The notes under the pieces: model-generated
What the model saw: only the letters and a program-made list of their open reading frames with translations
What the model was told of the DNA's origin: nothing
Databases searched by the model: none
Position numbers and translations under genes: made by a program
NCBI GenBank assembly: GCA_964575345.1
Contig: CAZNQD010000024.1
Location: 1 to 28,908 of the forward strand
From: UBA1402 sp964575345
GTDB lineage: Bacteria; Bacteroidota; Bacteroidia; Bacteroidales; UBA1402
Direction: 5' to 3'
DNA length: 28,908 bases
Part shown: positions 1 to 6,488 of the stretch, piece by piece
Numbering within the stretch: the first letter of the stretch is position 1
Layout: every line of letters starts with the position of its first letter

Positions 1-128
1 AATAGGTCATTTTTGAAAGAAAATCTCACAAATATAAGTCTAAATCGTTTTAAATAAATAATAATTATGAACAATTTATATTAATAACCAGCACAATCCG
101 AGTTAACAACCAACAAATAGAACATGGT

Positions 129-169
129 ATAAAAAATAAGAGAGTGTCCCATTTTATTGAGACACTCTC
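129..169 (-). terminator. Rho-independent terminator of the methylmalonyl-CoA decarboxylase operon
   Basis: A perfect 9-bp stem (140-148 pairing with 161-169) encloses a 12-nt loop. Read on the minus strand it is followed by a T-rich run at 129-139. It lies about 48 nt past the stop codon of the beta subunit gene, so it most likely ends that operon. The AT-rich stretch 1-128 beyond it shows no gene or structure that I can support. Confidence 0.8.
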
Positions 170-216
170 ACAAGAATGCATGCTAAAAAAATATCCCTTT
201 AAGGAATAAATCCTTA

Positions 217-1374
217 TTAGCCTAAAAATCCGAGTAAAACACCGGCTGCTACAGCCGAACCGATAACACCGGCCACGTTGGGGCCCATGGCGTGCATAAG
301 TAAATAATTCTTGGGATCGTATTTCAATCCCATAACTTGAGATATTCTTGCTGCCGCAGGAACGGCAGACACACCGGCATTTCCTATTAAGGGGTTGATT
401 TTACTGTCTTTAGGAAGAAATAAATTGAAAAACTTCACAAAAAGGACGCCGCCGGCAGTTGCAATAATAAAAGAGAATGCTCCAAGAGCGAATATTTTTA
501 TTGAATCTATAGTCAGGAATTGAGAAGCCTGAGTAGAAGCTCCTACCGTCAAACCCAACAATATGGTGATCGTGTCAATCAGCGGGCCTCTTGCAGTCTC
601 GGCTAAACGTCTCGTGACACCACTTTCTTTGAGTAAATTTCCTAAAAAGAGCATACCCAGTAATGGCAAACCCGAAGGAACCATGAATGCAGTCATCAAC
701 AAACCGGCTATCGGGAAAATAATTTTTTCGGTAGAAGAAACCACCCTGGGAGGTTTCATTCGGATAACTCTTTCCTTTTTGGTGGTCAGTAATCGCATAA
801 CAGGTTTCTGAATAACAGGAACCAATGCCATATAAGAATAGGCCGAAACGGCTATCGCTCCCAAAAAGTTAGGAGCCAGTTTTGAGGAAAGAAATATGGC
901 CGTAGGACCATCGGCGCCTCCAATAATACCAATGGCAGCAGCCTGTTTGGGATCAAAGCCCAATTGCAAAGCCAAAGCGTAAGAAGCAAATATGCCGATT
1001 TGTGCAGCCGCCCCTACCAGCATAAGTTTGGGATTGGAAATAAGCGAAGAAAAGTCTGTCATAGCTCCGATACCAAGGAAGACCAACGGAGGATACCATC
1101 CTTTAAGTACGCCTTGATGTAAAATATTCAGCACAGAGCCTTCCTCATAAATACCCAGCTCAAGACCTACTTCTTTGAAAGGAATATTGCCAATTAGCAT
1201 CCCAAAACCTATAGGTATCAACAACATAGGTTCAAATTCGTGACGCACGGCCAGATATATAAATACCAGACCTACCACAATCATAATCAAATGTCCCGAA
1301 GTCGCATTGGCGAAACCGGTATATGTGAGAAATTCTTTAATATTCTCACCTAAAAATTGCATGAAATCACCCAT
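217..1374 (-). CDS. mmdB: Na+-pumping methylmalonyl-CoA decarboxylase, beta subunit (OadB/MmdB family)
   Basis: Integral membrane subunit that decarboxylates the carboxybiotin carried by the biotin protein and couples this to Na+ export across the cytoplasmic membrane. The 385-residue chain is full length and almost entirely hydrophobic, with many membrane segments. Residues known to matter for Na+ transport in Klebsiella OadB have clear counterparts: D155 in the GGADGP motif (D203), Y181 (Y229), N327 (N373), G331 (G377), S336 (S382) and R343 (R389). It starts one nucleotide after the stop of the biotin carrier gene, which suggests translational coupling, and it is the last gene of the operon. 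By sequence alone the family also fits an oxaloacetate or glutaconyl-CoA decarboxylase; the epimerase and mmdA upstream decide for methylmalonyl-CoA. Confidence 0.95.
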   Translation of the reverse strand: MGDFMQFLGENIKEFLTYTGFANATSGHLIMIVVGLVFIYLAVRHEFEPMLLIPIGFGMLIGNIPFKEVGLELGIYEEGSVLNILHQGVLKGWYPPLVFLGIGAMTDFSSLISNPKLMLVGAAAQIGIFASYALALQLGFDPKQAAAIGIIGGADGPTAIFLSSKLAPNFLGAIAVSAYSYMALVPVIQKPVMRLLTTKKERVIRMKPPRVVSSTEKIIFPIAGLLMTAFMVPSGLPLLGMLFLGNLLKESGVTRRLAETARGPLIDTITILLGLTVGASTQASQFLTIDSIKIFALGAFSFIIATAGGVLFVKFFNLFLPKDSKINPLIGNAGVSAVPAAARISQVMGLKYDPKNYLLMHAMGPNVAGVIGSAVAAGVLLGFLG

Positions 1375-1375
1375 A

Positions 1376-1804
1376 TCAACCTATAATTACCAAATCAGCA
1401 CCTTCGAGCACAGAAGCACCTTTATCTACTTTTATTTCCAACACTTTTCCGTCCCGGTCACTTGAAATGGTGTTTTCCATTTTCATTGCTTCCAACACCA
1501 TCAATTTAGAACCGATTTTGACCGGATCGCCCACTTTGACACTAATACTCAAAATTACACCGGGCAGCGGAGATTTGATTGCTCCTCCGGGACTTTTGGT
1601 TTTAGCTTGTGCCACTACTGGTGTTCCCTGTGCAGTGACAGGAGCTGCAGCCGGTTTTGTGGCGATAAATTTGGTTTTTTCGGCACGCTCTATTTGAACT
1701 GCATAGGGTGTTCCATTAACTTCTAGTTCAATCAAATCTTTTTGTTCGTTGATTATTTCAACTTTATATTGAGAACCGTGAATGTTGTATTTAAACTCTT
1801 TCAT
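1376..1804 (-). CDS. mmdC: Biotin carboxyl carrier subunit of methylmalonyl-CoA decarboxylase
   Basis: Small carrier (142 residues) that shuttles the carboxyl group on biotin between the cytoplasmic carboxyltransferase MmdA and the membrane beta subunit. The C-terminal biotinyl domain (about residues 73-142) holds the EAMKMEN motif, with K108 as the biotinylated lysine. A short Ala/Pro/Thr-rich linker (about 50-72) separates it from an N-terminal beta-rich segment, as is usual for decarboxylase carriers. It sits between the gamma-type subunit (24-nt gap) and the beta subunit (1-nt gap). It could be called accB-like by homology, but no biotin carboxylase gene is nearby, which fits a decarboxylase rather than an ATP-driven carboxylase. 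Confidence 0.94.
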   Translation of the reverse strand: MKEFKYNIHGSQYKVEIINEQKDLIELEVNGTPYAVQIERAEKTKFIATKPAAAPVTAQGTPVVAQAKTKSPGGAIKSPLPGVILSISVKVGDPVKIGSKLMVLEAMKMENTISSDRDGKVLEIKVDKGASVLEGADLVIIG

Positions 1805-1828
1805 TTGTATTTGATTTTTATAATAATA

Positions 1829-2695
1829 TTAATGTGGCAGTTTGCGCAAACCATAGATTTTTGAACTCCAGGGAGAATAGGTCCTTCTTGTACGTTCAAT
1901 GGTAATAATTGTATGTTCAATATCATGAACATCGTTGTCTAATTCGTATATAGCTGCAGAGATTGCTGCAATAACCTCGCCCGGAATCTCTTCACTGATC
2001 GCAGGCCTCTTAATCACATCCGATTTTTTTGGTTTGGCTGTTAATTTACGAAATCCTATGGCGAAAAAATAAAAGAAAAGGGAAAGCAACAATAACACCG
2101 AAAAAACAACAGAGATTGCCGAAAGAGTCATTCCTATGCCTATGGGGTCATTTTTAGCAAACTTTTCTACTTTCTCGTTCTTGTCCAGAGTAAGATTGTT
2201 GGTGCTCGGCGTGATACGATGCATTATCACCCAGCCGGGTTCGCCGTCGATAGCACGGGCATAGCTAACGTCGGCATCCAATACAGGAACAACCACACTG
2301 TCTATTAAGCTTTTACCGTCAGCATTAAAAAGATACAAGGTGTTTACACTGGCAGTGTCAAGGGTAAAATTTACATAAAAATTACCTTTATCAGGCTTAC
2401 CGTCAGCATAAAACAAGACATGCTGACGTTGTTGAATTTTAGTCAGTACATCTCCTTTGGGTATCATATACATTGTGGGATTGTTTCGGTCATTGCTTAA
2501 ATAGCAACCGCCGATGTCGACAACATTGTACGAGGCATTAAACAATTCAAACCAGGACGACCTTTGACCATATTCATCAATAAAATTTGTTTTGTTGTTT
2601 ACCAAAACTTCATTGAAACAGGTTTTAGTCACCTGGGCGTAAAGCGCTGTACTCAGAAACGTTATTAAAACAAAAAAAGGGATTCGTATCTTCAT
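1829..2695 (-). CDS. OadG-type gamma subunit with an N-terminal lamin-tail domain
   Basis: Probable membrane-anchoring or assembly subunit of the decarboxylase. From the ATG at 2695 it has 288 residues; a GTG at 2701 would overlap the mmdA stop as GTGA, and the choice is open by two residues. Numbered from that GTG, residues 1-22 look like a signal peptide ending in LYAQ. Residues 24-158 match a lamin-tail (LTD) domain, with FNEVLVNN, a WFELFNAS segment, a GGCYLSND turn and a VLFYADGK strand. One membrane segment follows (about 188-215), preceded by the IGIGMTL stretch typical of OadG. The cytoplasmic tail contains EVIAAISAAI and ends with a SPW segment, as in decarboxylase gamma/delta subunits. 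The signal peptide should place the LTD outside the cytoplasmic membrane. Its role there is unknown. Confidence 0.85.
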   Translation of the reverse strand: MKIRIPFFVLITFLSTALYAQVTKTCFNEVLVNNKTNFIDEYGQRSSWFELFNASYNVVDIGGCYLSNDRNNPTMYMIPKGDVLTKIQQRQHVLFYADGKPDKGNFYVNFTLDTASVNTLYLFNADGKSLIDSVVVPVLDADVSYARAIDGEPGWVIMHRITPSTNNLTLDKNEKVEKFAKNDPIGIGMTLSAISVVFSVLLLLSLFFYFFAIGFRKLTAKPKKSDVIKRPAISEEIPGEVIAAISAAIYELDNDVHDIEHTIITIERTRRTYSPWSSKIYGLRKLPH

Positions 2696-2697
2696 AA

Positions 2698-4251
2698 TCA
2701 CAAAGGAATGTTACCGTGCTTTTTGGCGGGATTGGTCAATTTTTTGGTTTGAAGCTGCTGCAGAGCTCTGATTACGCGGAAACGGGTATTTCTGGGCTCA
2801 ATAACATCATCAATATAACCGTACTGAGCGGCTTTATAGGGATTCTGAAAAGCTTCGCTGTACTCAGCTTCTTTTTCGGCAGCCAATTTTGCAGGATCTT
2901 CAGCTGCAGCCACTTCTTTGGCATACAATACTTCTACTGCTCCTGAAGCACCCATAACGGCAATTTCGGCAGTAGGCCAGGCATAGTTAATATCGCCTCT
3001 CAATTGTTTGCAACTCATCACAATATGTGATCCTCCGTAAGACTTACGCAAAGTTACAGTTACCTTGGGTACTGTAGCTTCTCCATAAGCATACATCAAT
3101 TTTGCTCCATGTACAATTACACCACCGTATTCCTGACCTGTTCCGGGTAAGAATCCAGGGACGTCTACCAGAGTCACAATAGGAATGTTGAAGGCATCGC
3201 AAAAACGAACAAAACGGGCTCCCTTTCTGGAGGCATTGCAGTCAAGCACGCCGGCCAGCATTTTGGGCTGATTGGCCACTATACCCACAGATTGTCCGTT
3301 GAAACGGGCAAAACCGATAATGATATTTTTGGCATAGTCTTTGTGAATTTCCAGAAATTCTCCATTGTCAACTATGGCACCTATCACCTCATACATATCG
3401 TAAGGCTTGTTGGGGCTGTCGGGAATAATTTCGTTAAGGGAATCTTCCAGACGATCGATCGGATCGGTACATGCTATCAGAGGAGCTTCTTCCAGATTGT
3501 TTTGGGGAATATAACCCAGCAATTTGCGGATCAGGCTGATGCCTTCTTCTTCGGTATCTACAGCAAAATGAGTCACACCCGACTTGGTAGCATGTACTGA
3601 GGCTCCTCCGAGTTCTTCCTGAGTGACGTCCTCACCTGTTACCGTTTTTACCACCTTGGGGCCAGTCAAAAACATATAGGAAGTTCCTTTGGTCATCAGG
3701 GTAAAATCGGTCAAAGCCGGAGAATATACAGCTCCGCCGGCACAAGGGCCAAAGATGCCGGAAATCTGCGGAATAACACCCGATGCCAGGATATTGCGTT
3801 CAAAAATTTCGGCATAACCGGCCAGGGCATTGATACCCTCCTGAATACGGGCACCGCCTGAGTCGTTTATTCCAATAACCGGAGCGCCCATTTTCATGGC
3901 CTGATCCATAACTTTGCATATCTTAAGCGACATGGTTTCTGAAAGTGAACCTCCAAAAACTGTAAAGTCCTGTGCAAAAACATACACAAGACGTCCTTCG
4001 ATCGTTCCGTAGCCGGTTACTACTCCGTCTCCCAAATAATGCTTTTTATCTTGTCCGAAATTGGTACAACGATGTTTAACAAACATATCGAACTCTTCGA
4101 AACTGCCTCGGTCCAAAAGCATGTTGATACGCTCACGGGCAGTATACTTTCCTTTGGCATGTTGTTTTTCGATCGCTTTTTCTCCACCGCCCAAACGAGC
4201 TTGTTCGCGGAAAGCAATTAATTCTTTTACTTTTTCCAGTTGATTACTCAT
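2698..4251 (-). CDS. mmdA: Methylmalonyl-CoA decarboxylase, carboxyltransferase (alpha) subunit
   Basis: Cytoplasmic biotin-dependent carboxyltransferase that moves the carboxyl group from (S)-methylmalonyl-CoA to carrier-bound biotin and releases propionyl-CoA. At 517 residues it is full length and has both crotonase-fold halves. The N-terminal half contains ARERINMLLD, then SGGARIQEG and GPCAGGAVYSPALTDF, which form the acyl-CoA oxyanion region. The C-terminal half contains VDVPGFLPGTGQEYGG and AVMGASGAVEVLY. It follows the epimerase gene by 12 nt, and its TGA touches the start of the gamma-type gene. The same fold serves propionyl-CoA carboxylase beta chains. The linked Na+-pump subunit and the absence of a biotin carboxylase gene favour a decarboxylase, although PccB-like use cannot be excluded. 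Confidence 0.95.
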   Translation of the reverse strand: MSNQLEKVKELIAFREQARLGGGEKAIEKQHAKGKYTARERINMLLDRGSFEEFDMFVKHRCTNFGQDKKHYLGDGVVTGYGTIEGRLVYVFAQDFTVFGGSLSETMSLKICKVMDQAMKMGAPVIGINDSGGARIQEGINALAGYAEIFERNILASGVIPQISGIFGPCAGGAVYSPALTDFTLMTKGTSYMFLTGPKVVKTVTGEDVTQEELGGASVHATKSGVTHFAVDTEEEGISLIRKLLGYIPQNNLEEAPLIACTDPIDRLEDSLNEIIPDSPNKPYDMYEVIGAIVDNGEFLEIHKDYAKNIIIGFARFNGQSVGIVANQPKMLAGVLDCNASRKGARFVRFCDAFNIPIVTLVDVPGFLPGTGQEYGGVIVHGAKLMYAYGEATVPKVTVTLRKSYGGSHIVMSCKQLRGDINYAWPTAEIAVMGASGAVEVLYAKEVAAAEDPAKLAAEKEAEYSEAFQNPYKAAQYGYIDDVIEPRNTRFRVIRALQQLQTKKLTNPAKKHGNIPL

Positions 4252-4263
4252 TGATAGTAGTAT

Positions 4264-4674
4264 TTATTTGTTAGGATTTTCACACAATTCAGTTAATACA
4301 CCCAGAGTGAATTTGGGATGTAAAAAGGCAATATTCAAGCCTTCGGCTCCTTTGCGGGGAGTTTTGTCGATCAGACGTACGCCTTTTTCGGCAGCAGTAT
4401 CGAGCTTTTCCTGCAAATTTTCGACAGCAAAGGCAATGTGATGGACACCTTCTCCGCGGTTTTCTATAAATTTACCCACCGGCCCTTCGGGATCGGTAGA
4501 CTCCAGCAATTCAATTTTTGTTTGACCAACCTTGAAAAAGGCTGTTTTCACTTTCTGCTCGGCGACTTCTTCGATAGCATAACATTCCAGGCCCAAAATG
4601 TTTTCGAAGTATGGAATGGCTGTTTCCAGACTCCTGACAGCAATGCCAAGATGCTCAATATGTGTTGGTTTCAT
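4264..4674 (-). CDS. mce: Methylmalonyl-CoA epimerase
   Basis: Interconverts (R)- and (S)-methylmalonyl-CoA, linking methylmalonyl-CoA mutase (not in this window) to the decarboxylase. The 136-residue length is typical. The protein has the paired beta-alpha-beta-beta-beta units of the VOC superfamily. Candidate metal ligands are H8 in HLGIAV, Q40 in EQKVK, a histidine of the GEGVHHIAF motif (H78/H79) and E129 near the C-terminus, matching the His-Gln-His-Glu set of the Propionibacterium enzyme. It is the first gene of the operon, with a TACCTTTG box about 32 nt upstream of its start. The whole set implies the succinate-to-propionate route with Na+ export at the decarboxylation step. Confidence 0.95.
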   Translation of the reverse strand: MKPTHIEHLGIAVRSLETAIPYFENILGLECYAIEEVAEQKVKTAFFKVGQTKIELLESTDPEGPVGKFIENRGEGVHHIAFAVENLQEKLDTAAEKGVRLIDKTPRKGAEGLNIAFLHPKFTLGVLTELCENPNK

Positions 4675-4705
4675 AATTATGAATTAGGTTTTAAAAAAAA
4701 CGCTG

Positions 4706-4738
4706 CAAAGGTAGGAATTAATATCGGGCTTAAGCCAA
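4706..4738 (-). promoter_or_regulatory. Predicted promoter of the mce-mmdA decarboxylase operon
   Basis: On the minus strand, TACCTTTG at 4713-4706 fits the Bacteroidetes -7 box TAnnTTTG exactly. A TTG at 4738-4736, 22 nt further upstream, could serve as a degenerate -33 element. The implied start site near 4699 gives a leader of about 25 nt before the mce start codon. No operator or riboswitch fold was recognised. Confidence 0.65.
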
Positions 4739-4765
4739 GGAAAAATCAAAAAAATGTCTTATTTT

Positions 4766-5800
4766 TTACATAAATATTCCTGTCTCAGCAAGTCTTTTAA
4801 AGAAGCTCAAAGCTTCTGTTGCATTCATTTCTTCAGTCAGGTCGAAAACGGAGATTTGCTTGCCCTGAAAGCTGATTCTTTCGTTATTCAGTATTTTCAC
4901 CGGAATGTGTTCAAATACTGTAAGTAGCTGACAGCCAAATGGAAAGGTGTCAAAAGGCAGGAATACCTTATTCCGGTCAAGATCCGATTCAAAACGTTGC
5001 AATTCCAGCAAAGCCTCTACGGGCCCTGCCGACAAGTGTATACCGTTGTAACTTTGGGAGATTTCAGCCAGTCCCAGTTCACGGGCCTGAACGCACAAGT
5101 CGTTTCTGAGGCTTCCGGGCATAGCCTTATGGGGATTGGTTGCACCGGCAAAACGATTCCTCATATCTGCCCAGTCCATGTCGCCCGAAATATTCATCGC
5201 CACGATGCTTCTGCCGGGCAGGGTAAAATGTTCCAATTGCCTGGGATGAAAGGCATTCAGCACATATACCGTATCCAAATCAATACGCCATTTTTCGGCA
5301 TAGGTACCACCGGCCAGTTTATGGTTTTGACCATTTTGCCACAGGCAATCCAGCGAATGTGAATTAAAAAAGGGATAGGCTTCCAACACTTCGAGGCCTC
5401 CCAGAATACGAGCTTCCTGGGGTTCCAGCCCGAAGAGTTCCCTGAAGCGGCCCCTGGCTTCACCGCCCAGCGTTTTTTCCCCCTCCGAGGCCACCCGGCT
5501 GATTACTCCGTAGTGACTACGTATAAGATCGTGTTTCTTCAAATAGGCCGCCGGCAAAATACGAATGCTGTGTATACGCAATTCAAAAGCAGCCAGTTTA
5601 TCCAGAATCAGCGTCAGCACTTCTTTGAGCCGTATAGCCGGATCTGCTGCGGTAATTTCGGGTTTGATAAAAAACAAGGCATTGTTTTTTAAAAAATTCG
5701 CCTCAGAATCGGCGTAAATAGTCCGAATGTTCGAATAAGAGGCCTGAGCATCGGCTATACCGGCAAGTAATGCATCAATGATTCCAGAGCTGCTGTTCAT
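4766..5800 (-). CDS. Divergent, enlarged nucleoside diphosphate kinase-like protein
   Basis: The 344-residue cytoplasmic protein carries recognisable parts of nucleoside diphosphate kinase (NDK, normally about 150 residues). ALFFIKPEIT (41-50, K46) resembles the N-terminal IKPDAV strand. SIVAMNISG (198-206) resembles the PVVAMVWEG strand. R215 followed by FAGATNPHKAMPGSLRND (217-234) resembles the GATNPxxAxPGTIRgdf block. NGIHLSAGPVEA (252-263) matches NxxHGSDSxES, keeping the phosphohistidine at H255 and a serine two residues on, but changing GSDS to LSAG. K46 and H255 are about 209 residues apart instead of about 106, because of an inserted region (about 100-195). About 75 extra residues follow the NDK part. 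Activity on nucleotides is unproven; it may use another phosphoryl substrate. It lies 12 nt downstream of the RbsD/FucU-like gene and is probably co-transcribed with it. Confidence 0.6.
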   Translation of the reverse strand: MNSSSGIIDALLAGIADAQASYSNIRTIYADSEANFLKNNALFFIKPEITAADPAIRLKEVLTLILDKLAAFELRIHSIRILPAAYLKKHDLIRSHYGVISRVASEGEKTLGGEARGRFRELFGLEPQEARILGGLEVLEAYPFFNSHSLDCLWQNGQNHKLAGGTYAEKWRIDLDTVYVLNAFHPRQLEHFTLPGRSIVAMNISGDMDWADMRNRFAGATNPHKAMPGSLRNDLCVQARELGLAEISQSYNGIHLSAGPVEALLELQRFESDLDRNKVFLPFDTFPFGCQLLTVFEHIPVKILNNERISFQGKQISVFDLTEEMNATEALSFFKRLAETGIFM

Positions 5801-5812
5801 GCTGATTAAAAA

Positions 5813-6283
5813 TTAAAGTACGATTTTATTTCGCAGGTTTTTTTCTTTTTCTTCTGACCAATACCCGCAATCCAATTCAATAAATACAGAAGTATAAGGA
5901 ATCAGTGATTCTGTCTTTATTACCACCACATTAAACAATCGGGCTGCTTCATCCAGGCGGCGAAATATATCCTCGTGCGGAATCTGTTTAAAAGTATAGT
6001 TGGAGCAAATTCGCTGCATTGTAATTTTAAAATCACTTACCCCATTACATAATTCATCATCCATACATTCCAATTCTTTGTCAAGATAAATTATGGGGCG
6101 TATATGGGGGGCCTTTTCCAGCAAATTAAGCACCTCTTTGAGTACTTTATTCAGATCTTCACCTGAATTAAGATAACTGATACCCTTAGACGATTGCAAA
6201 GGATAAGCTTTGTCCACCACCAAAATCCAGTTACGATGGCCCAACAGGGGCAATACATTGTTCAACTCTTTTAAATATTCCAT
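5813..6283 (-). CDS. RbsD/FucU-like (sugar mutarotase/pyranase family) protein
   Basis: A 156-residue cytoplasmic protein that I assign to the RbsD/FucU fold by motif comparison. LPLLGHRNWILVVDKAYPL (11-29) parallels the LGHxDxIxxADAxxP segment of RbsD and FucU, with H16 at the position of the catalytic histidine and D24 matching the ADA aspartate; the first aspartate is replaced by N18. The C-terminal FRRLDEAARLFNVVVIKTES (107-126) and the IPYTSVFI strand line up with the FYERAQKAFAIVITGE and AKYGNILL parts of E. coli FucU, although its conserved Asn is Ser here (S132). Relatives interconvert ribose or fucose ring and anomer forms. The natural substrate here is unknown. It is the first gene of a pair with the NDK-like protein. 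Confidence 0.58.
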   Translation of the reverse strand: MEYLKELNNVLPLLGHRNWILVVDKAYPLQSSKGISYLNSGEDLNKVLKEVLNLLEKAPHIRPIIYLDKELECMDDELCNGVSDFKITMQRICSNYTFKQIPHEDIFRRLDEAARLFNVVVIKTESLIPYTSVFIELDCGYWSEEKEKNLRNKIVL

Positions 6284-6326
6284 ACTATATAATATATAAG
6301 GTATTCGGGGCTTCCTCTATGCAAAA

Positions 6327-6334
6327 CAAACTTA
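6327..6334 (-). promoter_or_regulatory. Predicted -7 promoter box for the RbsD-like/NDK-like pair
   Basis: On the minus strand this reads TAAGTTTG, an exact TAnnTTTG. It lies 43 nt upstream of the RbsD-like start codon. A TTTG at 6365-6362 is 27 nt further upstream, which is longer than the usual spacing for a -33 element, so only the -7 box is claimed. Confidence 0.5.
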
Positions 6335-6431
6335 CCCGGGACGAAAGTAGTAATTATATCCCAAATACAAGCTATCATTTGGAGCATTAACCCTTAAAGC
6401 ATTATTTATCATTTTTTTAAAATTGCAGGAG

Positions 6432-6470
6432 AGATAACGGGGCAATTTTGCTATCTTTGCCCCGTTATCT
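6432..6470. repeat. Perfect 14-bp inverted repeat overlapping a promoter
   Basis: The arms 6432-6445 and 6457-6470 are exact reverse complements (arm core GATAACGGGGCAA) with an 11-nt spacer. The right arm begins inside the TATCTTTG -7 box of the plus-strand unit and covers the likely transcription start. The geometry suits an operator for a dimeric repressor. It is a poor terminator, as no T-run follows on either strand and no gene ends here. Confidence 0.8.
6452..6459 (+). promoter_or_regulatory. Predicted -7 promoter box for the coiled-coil/macroglobulin-like unit
   Basis: TATCTTTG fits the Bacteroidetes TAnnTTTG box exactly and lies 29 nt before the ATG at 6489. No well-placed -33 TTTG is seen. 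Transcription would start near 6466, inside the right arm of the inverted repeat. The rest of the 205-bp divergent region (6284-6488) is AT-rich with no coding potential that I can support. Confidence 0.6.
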
Positions 6471-6488
6471 TGATAAGATTGGCTTTTC

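Noticed and set aside
1..128. A small gene or promoter at the left edge
   Set aside because: The stretch is AT-rich, has no supported reading frame and is cut by the window edge; nothing firm can be said.
2698..4251. mmdA as a propionyl-CoA carboxylase beta chain
   Set aside because: No biotin carboxylase gene is nearby, while a Na+-pump beta subunit and a gamma-type subunit are; the decarboxylase reading fits better.
4745..4785. A terminator after the NDK-like gene
   Set aside because: On the minus strand ATGT and ACAT could pair before a T-run, but a 4-bp AT-rich stem is too weak to claim; transcription may run on into the mce operon.
6432..6470. The inverted repeat as a bidirectional terminator
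   Set aside because: No gene ends nearby on either strand and no T-run follows either arm; it overlaps a promoter box instead.
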